A program made the translations under genes and the position numbers. The notes beneath the pieces are model-generated. The model ran no database searches. It was not told where the DNA came from and saw only the letters and a program-made list of their open reading frames with translations. From Deltaproteobacteria bacterium (GTDB lineage: Bacteria > Desulfobacterota > WTBG01 > CAIYCZ01 > CAIRTM01), in assembly GCA_024276465.1 (NCBI GenBank), contig JAJRXD010000109.1:1-33361 (forward strand): a DNA stretch of 33,361 bases, written 5' to 3'. Positions 1 to 9,186 of this stretch are shown here, one piece after another. Within the stretch, counting starts at the first letter, position 1, and each line of letters begins with the position of its first letter.

Positions 1-579
1 CTTTCTGTTGCAGTCCGAAGGGGGTTTTTTAAGAAGTATCTGTATTATTCAGGAAAGATTTTCCCCTGGACAACAATTATCTGTTTGCTGATAGCCCCTT
101 TTGTAATATGGGATATTATAGGGTTAAACATTATGTCTTTCGTTTTATCAGGAGCAATGATGATATTGCTCTATATCTGCATGCAGAACAGTCAAATAAA
201 AAAAATTATCATAGTTTTTATTTCTATCCCACTGCTTTATACTTATATTGATTTTTCCAATTCTTTGAATAATGAGATTACTTCAAGGGCAAAGAGAGCT
301 TGTGATGTTTTGACAAAAAATAAAATAGAATCAACAGAGGTTGTGGTGTTTCGAGATTGTGGAAGGCTGAGAGAGATCTTCAGTTTTTATTTTAACAGGA
401 TTATTGACTGCACTGGTGAGGTAAATCTGCTGAAAAATTACAGCGCAATCATAACAAAAAAGTCAAACCTCCCTCTGCTTAATCAGAATGGATATCTAAT
501 TACAACCATTGCCGGGAATAAGCATCGAAAAAATGATCTGTTAATTCTCATTAATGAAGATTTATTAAAACATTTCTGA
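1..579 (+). CDS. C-terminal part of an integral-membrane protein, probably an ArnT/PMT-like glycosyltransferase (5' end outside window)
   Basis: The reading frame is open from base 1 to the TGA at 577-579, so the gene starts upstream of the window. An internal ATG at 85 is not a convincing start because hydrophobic coding sequence continues upstream of it. About 192 residues are visible. The first 80 or so form several hydrophobic helices with short basic loops. The rest is a soluble tail with alternating beta-like hydrophobic stretches. This layout (last membrane helices followed by a small C-terminal domain) matches the C-terminus of ArnT/PMT family lipid-linked sugar transferases such as the gene at 2052. 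The catalytic N-terminal loop is not in the window, so the family call is inference. It could be another multi-span envelope protein. Confidence 0.5.
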   Translation, partial: LSVAVRRGFFKKYLYYSGKIFPWTTIICLLIAPFVIWDIIGLNIMSFVLSGAMMILLYICMQNSQIKKIIIVFISIPLLYTYIDFSNSLNNEITSRAKRACDVLTKNKIESTEVVVFRDCGRLREIFSFYFNRIIDCTGEVNLLKNYSAIITKKSNLPLLNQNGYLITTIAGNKHRKNDLLILINEDLLKHF

Positions 580-588
580 GGCCGACGT

Positions 589-612
589 GTTGCGAGTTTT
601 GTGTTGCAAGTT
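589..612 (+). repeat. Short direct microrepeat GTTGCRAGTT x2
   Basis: GTTGCGAGTT (589-598) and GTTGCAAGTT (603-612) are direct copies differing at one base, with starts 14 bp apart. A diverged inverted copy, AACCCGCAAT, lies at 631-640. It sits just after the stop of the partial first gene. No function is evident. Confidence 0.35.
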
Positions 613-663
613 AAAAATATGAATTATTAAAACCCGCAATTAGTAACATTTGGTAAACAAGAG

Positions 664-689
664 ATGACATAAAATAAATTACTTGTCAT
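664..689. promoter_or_regulatory. Dyad ATGACA-N14-TGTCAT, possible operator
   Basis: A perfect 6+6 inverted repeat (664-669 and 684-689) lies about 90 bp upstream of the oxidoreductase start, in the only intergenic region that could hold its promoter. A second small hairpin, CACAGA/TCTGTG (720-725/733-738), lies between it and the ribosome binding site. The dyad could bind a dimeric regulator. No specific family is claimed. Confidence 0.25.
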
Positions 690-777
690 AATAAAAGTCT
701 TGACAACAATAAACCAGCTCACAGAAAAATGCTCTGTGGTTAAATTTTGACAATACGTCATTAGAAAAAAGGAGAGT

Positions 778-1761
778 ATGAAAATGAAAATACTTTTAGT
801 TGGTGTTGGGCGATGGGGCAAAAATCATTACAGGATTCTTTCACGGATCAGGGACGTAAAGCTTTATGTTTCTGATACTGACCCGGCTTCAGCATCCTAT
901 CTGGAAGCCCAGGGCATGGATATGAAAAATTTTTCTCATGATTATCATGATTTTCTTTTATCTGCAGATGCTGTTTTTGTGGTTATACCAGCCCAGGTAC
1001 ATTTTCCAGTATGTATGGAGGCATTACAGGCTGGCTGTGATCTTTTTATAGAAAAGCCTGTATGCCATGACTATCAGGACTCTCTGCGCATACACGAAGA
1101 ATCTGAAAAAGGGAATAAAATAACCCAGGTCGGGCATATTTTCCGCTATCACCCTGTTACGCAGGAGCTGCTGGACAATCATTTAAATAACAATGCACTT
1201 GGTTCTGTAAAGTATATGAAGGGAATGTTTAAGGGTTTTAAAAGGCCACGGATGGATGTCGGTGTTACAATGACTGACACCATTCATTTTGTAGATCTGT
1301 TCAGCTGCCTTGTGGGACAGTGGCCTGTTTGCGTTTATGGAAAATCCAGTGAAATTCTTGGAAGGGGAATGGATGACCTGTCTTTGTCGCATCTGTTTTT
1401 TGAAAACGGGACAACCGGGTTTATTGAATCCGGATATTTTCAGCCCAGGACATTGCGCGAAGTGATGATCGCAGGTGACCGGAAATCACTGATAGCAGAT
1501 TACAAAGCCCTCAGGGTAACAGTCAGGGAGAACATACATATTAAACGGGAAAATGGGTGGGAGGCCCGAATAGGAGAAAGCAGGGAGATTGATATTGAGG
1601 CAGGTGAACCCCTCAGCATAGAAATAGAGTCATTTATAAGTTCAGTTAAAACAAGAAAAAAACCGCTGGTTACAGCCATGGAAGGAGCAAAGGCTGTGAA
1701 GGTTATAGAAACCCTGTATGAATCATCTTTAAAGGGAAAAGAGCTGGCTGTAGACTATTAG
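778..1761 (+). CDS. Gfo/Idh/MocA family NAD(P)-dependent sugar oxidoreductase
   Basis: A 327-residue cytoplasmic dehydrogenase of normal family length. The N-terminal Rossmann fold carries the dinucleotide-binding loop VGVGRWG at about residues 8-14. The family EKP motif is at residues 92-94, where Lys is the usual catalytic residue. The C-terminal alpha/beta domain includes a D-x-x-H-F-x-D segment near residue 160, which normally lines the sugar site. The start is well supported: ATG at 778 follows AAAAAAGGAGAG by a few bases. Members oxidise or reduce hydroxyls of free sugars or nucleotide sugars. In this envelope-sugar neighbourhood a nucleotide-sugar substrate is a reasonable inference, but the sequence does not show which one. 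It is flanked by gaps of about 200 and 290 bp, so it is probably transcribed alone. Confidence 0.85.
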   Translation: MKMKILLVGVGRWGKNHYRILSRIRDVKLYVSDTDPASASYLEAQGMDMKNFSHDYHDFLLSADAVFVVIPAQVHFPVCMEALQAGCDLFIEKPVCHDYQDSLRIHEESEKGNKITQVGHIFRYHPVTQELLDNHLNNNALGSVKYMKGMFKGFKRPRMDVGVTMTDTIHFVDLFSCLVGQWPVCVYGKSSEILGRGMDDLSLSHLFFENGTTGFIESGYFQPRTLREVMIAGDRKSLIADYKALRVTVRENIHIKRENGWEARIGESREIDIEAGEPLSIEIESFISSVKTRKKPLVTAMEGAKAVKVIETLYESSLKGKELAVDY

Positions 1762-1787
1762 CCTGCCTTTATTAAATTTTATGCTTC

Positions 1788-1820
1788 TGTTGCAGGAGCA
1801 ACATTAATGATTGAGTTTTT
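1788..1820 (+). terminator. Weak stem-loop after the oxidoreductase gene
   Basis: TGTTGC-AGGA-GCAACA is a perfect 6-bp stem with a 4-base loop (1788-1803), 27 bases after the stop codon. A T-run (1815-1821) follows after an 11-base gap, further than in a canonical intrinsic terminator. The rest of the gap (1822-1960) holds no gene that I can see. Confidence 0.3.
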
Positions 1821-1963
1821 TTAACATAAAAGAAATAAAATTATACTCTCATCAACAAGCATGGGTTTTCTCCCCGCAAAAGGCAGACCAGGAATCTGCT
1901 GTCATGTCAGTATCCTCTGTTTTTCTGAAAACCTCAGTCTAAATTACAATAAAATAATCTCCT

Positions 1964-1996
1964 TTTAATAATTTATTAATCTGCAGATGTTATTCT
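1964..1996 (+). promoter_or_regulatory. Promoter with PmrA/PhoB-like tandem box upstream of the ArnT-efflux operon
   Basis: TTTAAT (1964-1969), 5 bp, ATTAAT (1975-1980), 10 bp (1981-1990), then a -10-like TATTCT (1991-1996). The half-sites repeat every 11 bp in the same orientation, as for OmpR/PhoB-family response regulators. The tandem site takes the place of the -35 box. The start codon at 2052 lies about 50 bases after the predicted transcription start. The same geometry recurs at 16058 and 27774. The function is inferred from pattern only. Confidence 0.5.
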
Positions 1997-2051
1997 TTTC
2001 ATGACATTTGCTGCAAAGGTTAATGAACCTGACTGTTAAAGGATTTTATTT

Positions 2052-3536
2052 ATGTGTAAACGAGAGATTATAATACTTGTTTGTCTTTCAGCGGTTATTG
2101 CCATTGTTTTTAATGGCTCAAGAGGGTTGTATGAAACCACCGAAGGACGCTATGCAGAATGTGCCATGGAAATGATTGAAACAGGGAACTATCTGGAACC
2201 TGTTCTTGACTACAGTCCTCACTGGTCAAAACCTCCTCTTACCTACTGGCTCATAGCCGGAGGCATGAAACTTCTGGGATACAACGAATGGGGTTCACGG
2301 CTTTATACAGCGGTTTGTTTTTTCCTGACAGTATTTGTTGTTGCAGGTCTTGGTTCAGTTCTGTGGAACCCAAAAACAGGGGTTGTTGCAGGATTTGTTT
2401 ATGCTACCTCACCATTTGCAGTAATCAGTGCAAATGTTGTCTCTACCGATATTGTGCTTACTCTCTGGGAAACAGCAGCGGTTTTATCTTTCCTGAAAGC
2501 TTTCAACTCTGACACCCGGCGTTCAGAATATATTTGGGCAGCATTAATGTGGGTTTTTTTCGGGCTTGGTTTTCTTACAAAAGGCCCTCCATCTCTTCTG
2601 CCGCTTATTCCCATATTGATCTGGAACTGCAGAAACAATAATCCGGCAAAAATTCTGAATATTACAGGTGTTTTGATGTTTATCATAATAGGACTGTCAT
2701 GGTATTTTGTTTGCCTGACTGATCATCCCGGGCTGTTTTCATACTGGATCGGACACGAAATTGTTGACAGGACAGTTTCGGGAGATTTCCACAATAACAG
2801 ATGGTACAGTCCTTTTGTTTTGTATGTACCTGTACTGGCTCTGGGATCTGGTCCGTGGCTTTTTTATCCCTTAAGAAAGTTTTTGAGTGAAAAAGTTCCC
2901 CAAAAAAAACAGATCTGGTGCTGCATTAAGGAAAACAGCAGGAATCTGTTTCTGCTGTTGTGGATACTGATTCCCCTGACGGTTTTTTTTCTTGCAAAAT
3001 CCCGCCTTGTTTTATATGTGCTTCCCATTTATGTTCCTGTTGCCCTGATTGTTTCCCGCATTGTTTGTATTTCCATTACTAAACAGCATCTGTTTAAAAA
3101 AGTAATCTCTTTTGCCATTGTTGCCGGTCTTTTTCTGGTGGGAATAAAAGGAGCTATTGCATGGTATCCATCTGGAAAAGATATGGAGGCACTTTACCAG
3201 TTGTGCAGCAGGTTCGACAATAAAAAAACCTCCTGTATTGTGTTTGGCGAGGATAAGCTTTTTGGTTTTCAGTTTTACCTTAACAATGACCTCACAAGAA
3301 TATCGTTGTCAGGAGATGTGAAAATAAGAGGGGAAAAGAAAAAGCTTAAAGATGTTCTTAACCGTATAAAGGCAAGCTGGCCGGAAAGGCAGGTAATTAT
3401 TATATCAAGCTGCAGTCATTCAACAAAGCTTGAAAGGGCATTGCATAAAAACGGGTTTTTGTTTTCCTGCAGCGGGAACAGATTTTGGAAATTGTATAAT
3501 GTTCGCCCTTCAGAAGAACAAACAATTAAAAAATAA
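2052..3536 (+). CDS. ArnT-type (GT83/PMT) polyprenyl-phosphate-sugar glycosyltransferase, inner membrane
   Basis: A 494-residue multi-span membrane protein. After the first helix, the first periplasmic loop carries TTEGRYAE (about residues 30-37), closely matching the TETRYAE loop of ArnT. A second family signature, HWSKPPLTYW, follows at about residues 57-66. About ten further hydrophobic helices and a C-terminal soluble domain of about 110 residues follow. Family members transfer a sugar such as L-Ara4N from undecaprenyl phosphate to lipid A on the periplasmic side. It is the best ArnT candidate in the window, although E. coli ArnT is about 550 residues and the acceptor is unproven. The start has AAAGG nine bases upstream. 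It heads an operon with TolC, adaptor and RND genes, with 21 bp to the next gene. Confidence 0.8.
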   Translation: MCKREIIILVCLSAVIAIVFNGSRGLYETTEGRYAECAMEMIETGNYLEPVLDYSPHWSKPPLTYWLIAGGMKLLGYNEWGSRLYTAVCFFLTVFVVAGLGSVLWNPKTGVVAGFVYATSPFAVISANVVSTDIVLTLWETAAVLSFLKAFNSDTRRSEYIWAALMWVFFGLGFLTKGPPSLLPLIPILIWNCRNNNPAKILNITGVLMFIIIGLSWYFVCLTDHPGLFSYWIGHEIVDRTVSGDFHNNRWYSPFVLYVPVLALGSGPWLFYPLRKFLSEKVPQKKQIWCCIKENSRNLFLLLWILIPLTVFFLAKSRLVLYVLPIYVPVALIVSRIVCISITKQHLFKKVISFAIVAGLFLVGIKGAIAWYPSGKDMEALYQLCSRFDNKKTSCIVFGEDKLFGFQFYLNNDLTRISLSGDVKIRGEKKKLKDVLNRIKASWPERQVIIISSCSHSTKLERALHKNGFLFSCSGNRFWKLYNVRPSEEQTIKK

Positions 3537-3560
3537 ATATAAAATGTTTTTCATGAGTTG

Positions 3561-5009
3561 ATGAGACCAAAATCAGTGTTTAACCTGCTTTTTATTATAA
3601 TTATTAACATAGTTCTTTTAGGGGGCTGTACCAGGTATATACCAATGCCTCTCAGCAAAGAAGCTGTTAAGCGCAGACTTGCCGGACCCGACATGCGGAA
3701 TATCCCTGTTCTGGAAGCATCGATCAGACATCCTGTGCTGAAGCCGGTCAGCTTTAACATTCATGATGGATTGTCTCTGGATGAAGCTGCAATTTTGGCT
3801 GTTATAGCCAATCCGGATCTTTGCACAGAGCGTGATCGCCTCAGCCTGGCAACTGCCCAACTGCTCCAGGCCGGACTTTTACCTAATCCACAACTTTCCT
3901 ATGCAGTTGATATTCCAAAAGGTGGAATAACCGAAGGTGCAAAAACAGCATACAGGCTTGGAACAGACTGGGTGGTAACCGCTCTTTTAGGGAGGCAGAT
4001 AAAAAAGGATGTGGCTGAACTCAATCGTGAACAGATAAATCTTTCTGTTGCATGGAAAGAACTTCAGACAGCACATGCAACACGCATGGCCATGATTCAT
4101 GTTATTGCCGTAAGGGAACAAATTAAACTCCAGAAGGAAATGGAAAAAATTATTGACAGCAGTTTTTCCGATGCAGAAAAAGCCGTGGAAAAAGGATTGA
4201 TGACAGAGTCGAACTTAGCTGGAATCAGAGCAGAACAGAACACAGTACAGAGCGCCATACTTGCAATGGAAAAGGAGTATAAAAAACAGTTAATATATTT
4301 AAAAAAATTAATGGGGCTTCCTGCAGGCTATAAAATAACCGTTCAGAATAATATCAGTTTGCCTGATCATATCAGCCTTCCTGTTTTTTCGGAGTTTACA
4401 GGAAACATGCAGAATCGCCGCCTTGACATGCTTGCCCTTAAACATGGATATGAAAGCCAGGAAGCAGCTGTAAGAGCAGCTATACTTAAACAGTTTCCCG
4501 GAATTACACTTGGAATAAACCGTGCTGGTAATGATACTGATTTGCATACCATTGGTCTTGGCATATCAATTGAGATACCTGTTTTTGACATGGGTCAGGG
4601 TAAGATAGCTATAGAGCATGCTACAAGGCAAAAACTTTTTGATGAATACGTCAGCAGGGTTTTTAATGCGGAATCAGATATGGCAATGATGGAAACTTCC
4701 ATAGAATCGCTCAACAAACAGATTGCCCATGCCCAGAAAGAAGTAGAGGGATTGGAATTCCTTGTGAGGATATATTCAACTGCACTCAATAAGGGCCTGA
4801 CTGATATGCTTACATATTACAACACATTTAACAGGCTCACAGAAAAGCGAGTAGACATGATTGGACTGAAAAGCGCATTAATACAAACAGCCATGAGTAT
4901 GGGAATTGAAGGGGGGTATTATATCCCTGAAAAGTCCCTGCTGGCAGGTATAATTTCAATTAAGGGACAAGTTCCCGACAACGCTGAACCAAATATGGGG
5001 GGACAATGA
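3561..5009 (+). CDS. TolC/OprM-like outer membrane efflux lipoprotein
   Basis: Outer-membrane channel of a tripartite efflux pump, 482 residues from ATG 3561. A TTG at 3558 is the alternative start. The signal peptide ends in a lipobox, LLGGC, with the lipidated Cys at about residue 23, so the channel should be lipid-anchored like OprM. Two outer-membrane efflux repeats follow, rich in long amphipathic helices. Seen features include the phrase LLPNPQLSYA in repeat 1 and GLGISIEIPVFDMGQGK in repeat 2, both typical of the family. No strong ribosome binding site is visible. A tiny ATG-AGT-TGA ORF just ahead ends within the start region, so expression may be coupled to the gene upstream. Its stop overlaps the adaptor start by four bases (ATGA). 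Confidence 0.9.
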   Translation: MRPKSVFNLLFIIIINIVLLGGCTRYIPMPLSKEAVKRRLAGPDMRNIPVLEASIRHPVLKPVSFNIHDGLSLDEAAILAVIANPDLCTERDRLSLATAQLLQAGLLPNPQLSYAVDIPKGGITEGAKTAYRLGTDWVVTALLGRQIKKDVAELNREQINLSVAWKELQTAHATRMAMIHVIAVREQIKLQKEMEKIIDSSFSDAEKAVEKGLMTESNLAGIRAEQNTVQSAILAMEKEYKKQLIYLKKLMGLPAGYKITVQNNISLPDHISLPVFSEFTGNMQNRRLDMLALKHGYESQEAAVRAAILKQFPGITLGINRAGNDTDLHTIGLGISIEIPVFDMGQGKIAIEHATRQKLFDEYVSRVFNAESDMAMMETSIESLNKQIAHAQKEVEGLEFLVRIYSTALNKGLTDMLTYYNTFNRLTEKRVDMIGLKSALIQTAMSMGIEGGYYIPEKSLLAGIISIKGQVPDNAEPNMGGQ

Positions 5010-6115
5010 AAAAACGAGGATGCATTTTTCAATGTACAATATGTCTTTTGATGACAGTAGCTGCAGGAAGTTATATTTTTGCGTATAAAACTAATTCCAC
5101 ACTGAGTTGTAAAGTTTTTAAAGAAAACAGATCTTCAGCCATCAGTCACGATATTCCTGTCGCCACGGTGACTGCAGATTTTCTTCACCGCGACAATATA
5201 AGTGAAACAATCATTGCCTATGGCACGGTAAAACCTCTGCCGGGTAAAATTTACACCTTTGATGTTCCATACGATTGCCTGATACGCAAAATTAATGTTA
5301 CGGAGGGACAAATTGTTCATTCCGGGGACGTTCTTCTTGAACTCAGTCCTGCTCCAGATGTTTTGCTCCAGATGGAACAGCTCCGCAGTGAACTTGTTGT
5401 TCAGCACATGATGAAAAAAATGCTGCAGGAACGCCTTGGACTTAAACTGGCAACACATGAAGATCTGCTGATGATGCAGGGTCGTATCAAGCAACTTGAA
5501 CAGCATTTAGATAATTTAAATGCACGCGGGATCAGCGCTCAGAAAAAAATTTGTGCCCTGGCAGATGGAATTGTCTGTTCAATTAACAGTTCTGCCGGAA
5601 AACTGCTTTCAGCTGGTGTTAATCTTATTCAGGTAGTGGATAAAGAGCAGATCATAATCAGTTTCGGGGTAGAGCCGGAAGATATAATGTGTCTGAAAAA
5701 AGGCCTGCCAATAGAGATTATATCAACAGGTAATCAGAAAAACCATAAAGTACCAGGAAGTATTTACACCGTTACACACCAGGTTGATCCTTCATCCAGG
5801 CTTGTGACGGTTCTTGCCCGACCTGATATTACTGAAGGGTTGCTTTTTAATGACTTTGTTGAAGTCAGGATCATAATTGCAAGACATGAGGCCTTTGTTG
5901 TTCCACGAACTGCTGTTCTGCCTGATGATAAGGGATTTTTCCTGTTTACGGTTAAAAACGGAAGGGCTGTAAGGCATGACATAGATATAGGCCTGGAGGC
6001 ACCAGAGAGAATTGAAATTATGGCAAAAGACCTTACCGGCGGTGACAAGGTGATAATTGCCGGAAACTATGAACTCACAGACGGAATGCATGTTAAGGTA
6101 GTGAAAAACAGATGA
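5006..6115 (+). CDS. RND efflux periplasmic adaptor (membrane fusion protein, HlyD/CusB-like)
   Basis: A 369-residue adaptor linking the RND pump to the outer-membrane channel. One N-terminal membrane segment (about residues 8-26) anchors it. The first half of a lipoyl domain lies at about residues 85-115 (IRKINVTEGQIVHSGDVLLE). An alpha-helical hairpin rich in Gln, Glu and Leu (about 120-175) follows, then the second lipoyl half and beta-barrel domains to the C-terminus. This is the normal domain order and length. Both ends overlap neighbours by ATGA (5006-5009 and 6112-6115), so it is translationally coupled to the channel and permease. The substrate cannot be read from this subunit. Confidence 0.9.
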   Translation: MKKRGCIFQCTICLLMTVAAGSYIFAYKTNSTLSCKVFKENRSSAISHDIPVATVTADFLHRDNISETIIAYGTVKPLPGKIYTFDVPYDCLIRKINVTEGQIVHSGDVLLELSPAPDVLLQMEQLRSELVVQHMMKKMLQERLGLKLATHEDLLMMQGRIKQLEQHLDNLNARGISAQKKICALADGIVCSINSSAGKLLSAGVNLIQVVDKEQIIISFGVEPEDIMCLKKGLPIEIISTGNQKNHKVPGSIYTVTHQVDPSSRLVTVLARPDITEGLLFNDFVEVRIIIARHEAFVVPRTAVLPDDKGFFLFTVKNGRAVRHDIDIGLEAPERIEIMAKDLTGGDKVIIAGNYELTDGMHVKVVKNR

Positions 6116-9100
6116 ATATACCCCAATGGGCACAGTCCCATCAGCGCCCTGTCCTGTTTGCTTTGACTGCTTTTGCAATTGCCGGGTTTATAATGATTTT
6201 TAATATTCCGGTGAGCCTGTTCCCGGCCGTAACTTTTCCAAGGGTGGTTATTTCAATTGATGCCGGAGATCGTCCTGCTGAACGGATGGTTGTTGAAGTA
6301 ACCATGCCTGTGGAGGAAGCTGTACGCAGCGTGCCTGGTGTCAGGGATGTCAGGTCAACCACAAGCCGGGGCAGCACGGACATATCCATTAACTTCAGCT
6401 GGCACACAGACATGATATCTGCCATGCTGCAGACAGAGTCTGCAGTTTATCAGATTTTTACATCTCTTCCTCCAGGTACCAGATTTAAGGTCAGAAGAAT
6501 GGACCCCACAGTGTTTCCGGTTCTGGGCTACAGCCTCACTTCCGATAATCATTCGATGGTAGAGTTACGTGATTTTGCACTCTTTCAGCTGCGTCCGATT
6601 TTATCAACAATACCCGGGGTTGCCCGTGTAGGCGTACTGGGCGGCGATGAGGCTGAATATCAGGTAATGGTTAATCCTGCCAGGCTGGCTTCTTTAGGTC
6701 TTGATATCCAGGCCGTAGCACAGGCTGTTGCTTCAGCCAATGTTTTAAAAGCCGTGGGCAGACTGGAAGAAAACTATAAGCTCTACCTTGTGCTTTCAGA
6801 CAGCCGTTTGGACAGTAGCAGGGAAATAGAAAAAATAATCATAAGGAAAAATCAGCATGGAATTATATATCTGGACGACATTGCAATAATCAAACGCAGT
6901 GTTTCTCCCAGGTGGACACGTGTGACAGCTGACGGACATGATGCTGTTCTGTTTCAGATATATCAGCAGCTTGATGGCAATACCGTTAAAATTGCCGAAG
7001 ATGTAGAGCAAAAAACAGTGGAAATCAGCAGACATCTTCCCGCCGGAATCCATATCTCCAACTGGTATGACCAGAGCAGATTAATTATATCATCAGCACA
7101 CAGTGTCAGGGATGCCATAGTGACAGGTGTAGGGCTTGCAGCTATAGTTCTGTTTCTGTTTCTCCGCAACTTAAAAATTACGGCCATTGCCCTGGTAATT
7201 GTGCCTGTAGTGCTCTGCACAACAATACTGCTTTTACATGCACTTGATATGAGTTTTAACACCATGACCCTTGGAGGAATGGCAGCAGCTATTGCCCTTG
7301 TAATAGATGATGCCATTGTGATGATTGAACACATTATAAGGCGTATGCAGGATGCAGGAGGCAGTTACGGCGATTCTATAAATAAATCAGTGGTTGAATT
7401 TACCCGTCCGCTGGCAGGTTCTTCTGCAGCAACCATAATTATTTTTGCTCCCCTTGCTTTTATAAGCGGTGTTACGGGTAGTTTTTTCAAGGCGTTTTCT
7501 CTGACCATGGCAGCTGCCCTTATTATATCCTTTCTTATGGCATGGATTGCAATACCTCTGATGTCTTTGCATCTCCTGAAGCATAATAATGCACATCAAA
7601 ACAGGGCGGGTGGATCTACGGAATTTTTTCACAGGCATTATGATAATTTGATGAAAAAACTTTTTTCCCGGCCTTTTCTTGTTTTTGCCTTTATTGTTCC
7701 TTTTGTCGCACTGGGATATTTTGCTTTTCAAAATATTGGTTCAGGATTTATTCCTTCAGTAGATGAAGGTGGTTTTATTATTGATTACAGGGCAGAATCC
7801 GGGACATCTCTTACTGAAACCAACCTGTTATTGCAACATGTTGAGAAGATTCTGCTGAAAACCCCGGACGTTCTTACATATTCCAGGAGAACAGGACTGA
7901 GTCTTGGCGAACATATAACAGAGGCTAATGAAGGTGATTTTTTTGTCAGGTTAAAGCCTCCACCAAGGCGCGGTCTTGATGTGGTCATGGACGAGTTAAG
8001 GCAGCGCATAATCACAGAAGTTCCGGGTCTTCAAATTGAGATGGCCAGACTTATGGAAGACCTTATAGGTGATCTGACAGCTGTTCCACAACCAATCGAG
8101 GTAAAACTGTTTTCCGACAACGGGAGTTGTCTCCAGAATATTGCCATCAGGGTTGCAGAAAGCCTGAAACATGTCCGGGGAGTCGTTGATGTTGCTGACG
8201 GTGTTGTGCTGGCAGGCAATGCACTGAATGTATATGTAAACCATGTTAAAGCTGCAGCAGACGGAATTACCCACGGAGATGTGACTGAGAAAATTGAAGA
8301 GTATCTGACAGGTGTCGTTGCCACTGAACTGCAGGAGGGCCCCAAAATGGTCGGCGTGCGCATCTGGGTTCCGGAATCGCAGCGAAGTTTAAGCATGGCT
8401 GTAAAAAAACTTCTAATAAGGACTGGCGACGGGCATCTGGTTCCTCTAAAGCGTATTGCCAGGCTTGTTCCTGAAGCAGGCCAGCCACAGATAATGAGGG
8501 AGAATTTAAAGAGAATGGTTGCTGTAACAGGAAGAATAAGCGGGCGCGATATGGGTTCTACGATTGCAGATGTTATGAAAGAGCTCAAAAGACCCGGCCT
8601 TATACCAGAACATATTTATTACACCATGGGTGGGATGTACGAACAGAAGCAAATTGCATTTCGTGGCCTGCTTGGCGTTTTCATAAGTGCTGTTGTACTT
8701 GTTTTTATCCTTTTGCTTTATCTCTATGAAAGCTTTGCTGCTGCCTTTTCCATGATTCTGACATCACTGGTTGCTGTGTCAGCAGTTTTTACCGGGCTAT
8801 GGTTAGCAGGTACGGACATGAACATAACCGCAATGATGGGAATGACCATGGTTATCGGTATTGTTACTGAAATTGAAATATTCTTCTATTCGGAATTTGT
8901 TGGTCTTGATGATGCTCTTCCCCGGCATTACCGCCTTATCCTTGCCGGCAGGAACAGGATGCGTCCAATAGCAATGACAACTGTTGCAGCAATTTTAGCA
9001 TTTGCTCCCCTTTCACTGGGCATTGGAGACGGATCCGCCATGCTTCAACCCCTTGCAATTGCAATAACATCAGGCCTTTTTGTTCAAATCCCGCTTGTGC

Positions 9101-9165
9101 TTGTTTTTATGCCGATTCTTATTTGTCTGTTTTTTAATAAAAAATTCTTTGTGAAACACGACTGA
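6112..9165 (+). CDS. RND family efflux permease (AcrB/CusA superfamily)
   Basis: A 1017-residue proton-driven inner-membrane pump of typical length, with two halves of six helices each and two large periplasmic porter loops. TM4 carries the acidic pair D399-D400 in VIDDAIVMIEH, as in hydrophobe/amphiphile pumps of the AcrB type. TM10 has IGIVTEIEIFF with E920 and E922 where AcrB has a Lys. An acidic residue there is usual in heavy-metal CusA/CzcA pumps. I see no methionine-rich metal relay, so the substrate class is open. The operon context (ArnT-like enzyme, YejM-like protein) favours an amphipathic envelope-active compound or a lipid, as inference. It is followed after 21 bp by the YejM-like gene. 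Confidence 0.92.
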   Translation: MNIPQWAQSHQRPVLFALTAFAIAGFIMIFNIPVSLFPAVTFPRVVISIDAGDRPAERMVVEVTMPVEEAVRSVPGVRDVRSTTSRGSTDISINFSWHTDMISAMLQTESAVYQIFTSLPPGTRFKVRRMDPTVFPVLGYSLTSDNHSMVELRDFALFQLRPILSTIPGVARVGVLGGDEAEYQVMVNPARLASLGLDIQAVAQAVASANVLKAVGRLEENYKLYLVLSDSRLDSSREIEKIIIRKNQHGIIYLDDIAIIKRSVSPRWTRVTADGHDAVLFQIYQQLDGNTVKIAEDVEQKTVEISRHLPAGIHISNWYDQSRLIISSAHSVRDAIVTGVGLAAIVLFLFLRNLKITAIALVIVPVVLCTTILLLHALDMSFNTMTLGGMAAAIALVIDDAIVMIEHIIRRMQDAGGSYGDSINKSVVEFTRPLAGSSAATIIIFAPLAFISGVTGSFFKAFSLTMAAALIISFLMAWIAIPLMSLHLLKHNNAHQNRAGGSTEFFHRHYDNLMKKLFSRPFLVFAFIVPFVALGYFAFQNIGSGFIPSVDEGGFIIDYRAESGTSLTETNLLLQHVEKILLKTPDVLTYSRRTGLSLGEHITEANEGDFFVRLKPPPRRGLDVVMDELRQRIITEVPGLQIEMARLMEDLIGDLTAVPQPIEVKLFSDNGSCLQNIAIRVAESLKHVRGVVDVADGVVLAGNALNVYVNHVKAAADGITHGDVTEKIEEYLTGVVATELQEGPKMVGVRIWVPESQRSLSMAVKKLLIRTGDGHLVPLKRIARLVPEAGQPQIMRENLKRMVAVTGRISGRDMGSTIADVMKELKRPGLIPEHIYYTMGGMYEQKQIAFRGLLGVFISAVVLVFILLLYLYESFAAAFSMILTSLVAVSAVFTGLWLAGTDMNITAMMGMTMVIGIVTEIEIFFYSEFVGLDDALPRHYRLILAGRNRMRPIAMTTVAAILAFAPLSLGIGDGSAMLQPLAIAITSGLFVQIPLVLVFMPILICLFFNKKFFVKHD

Positions 9166-9186
9166 AAACTGAAATTAAGACAAATC

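Noticed and set aside
2399-2686. 95-codon minus-strand frame inside the ArnT-like gene
   Set aside because: It is antisense to conserved membrane-helix coding sequence and has no supporting start signals.
8031-8588. 185-codon frame on the minus strand inside the RND permease gene
   Set aside because: It lies wholly antisense to a clearly conserved coding region, has a Ser/Thr/Pro-rich composition typical of a shadow frame, and no ribosome site.
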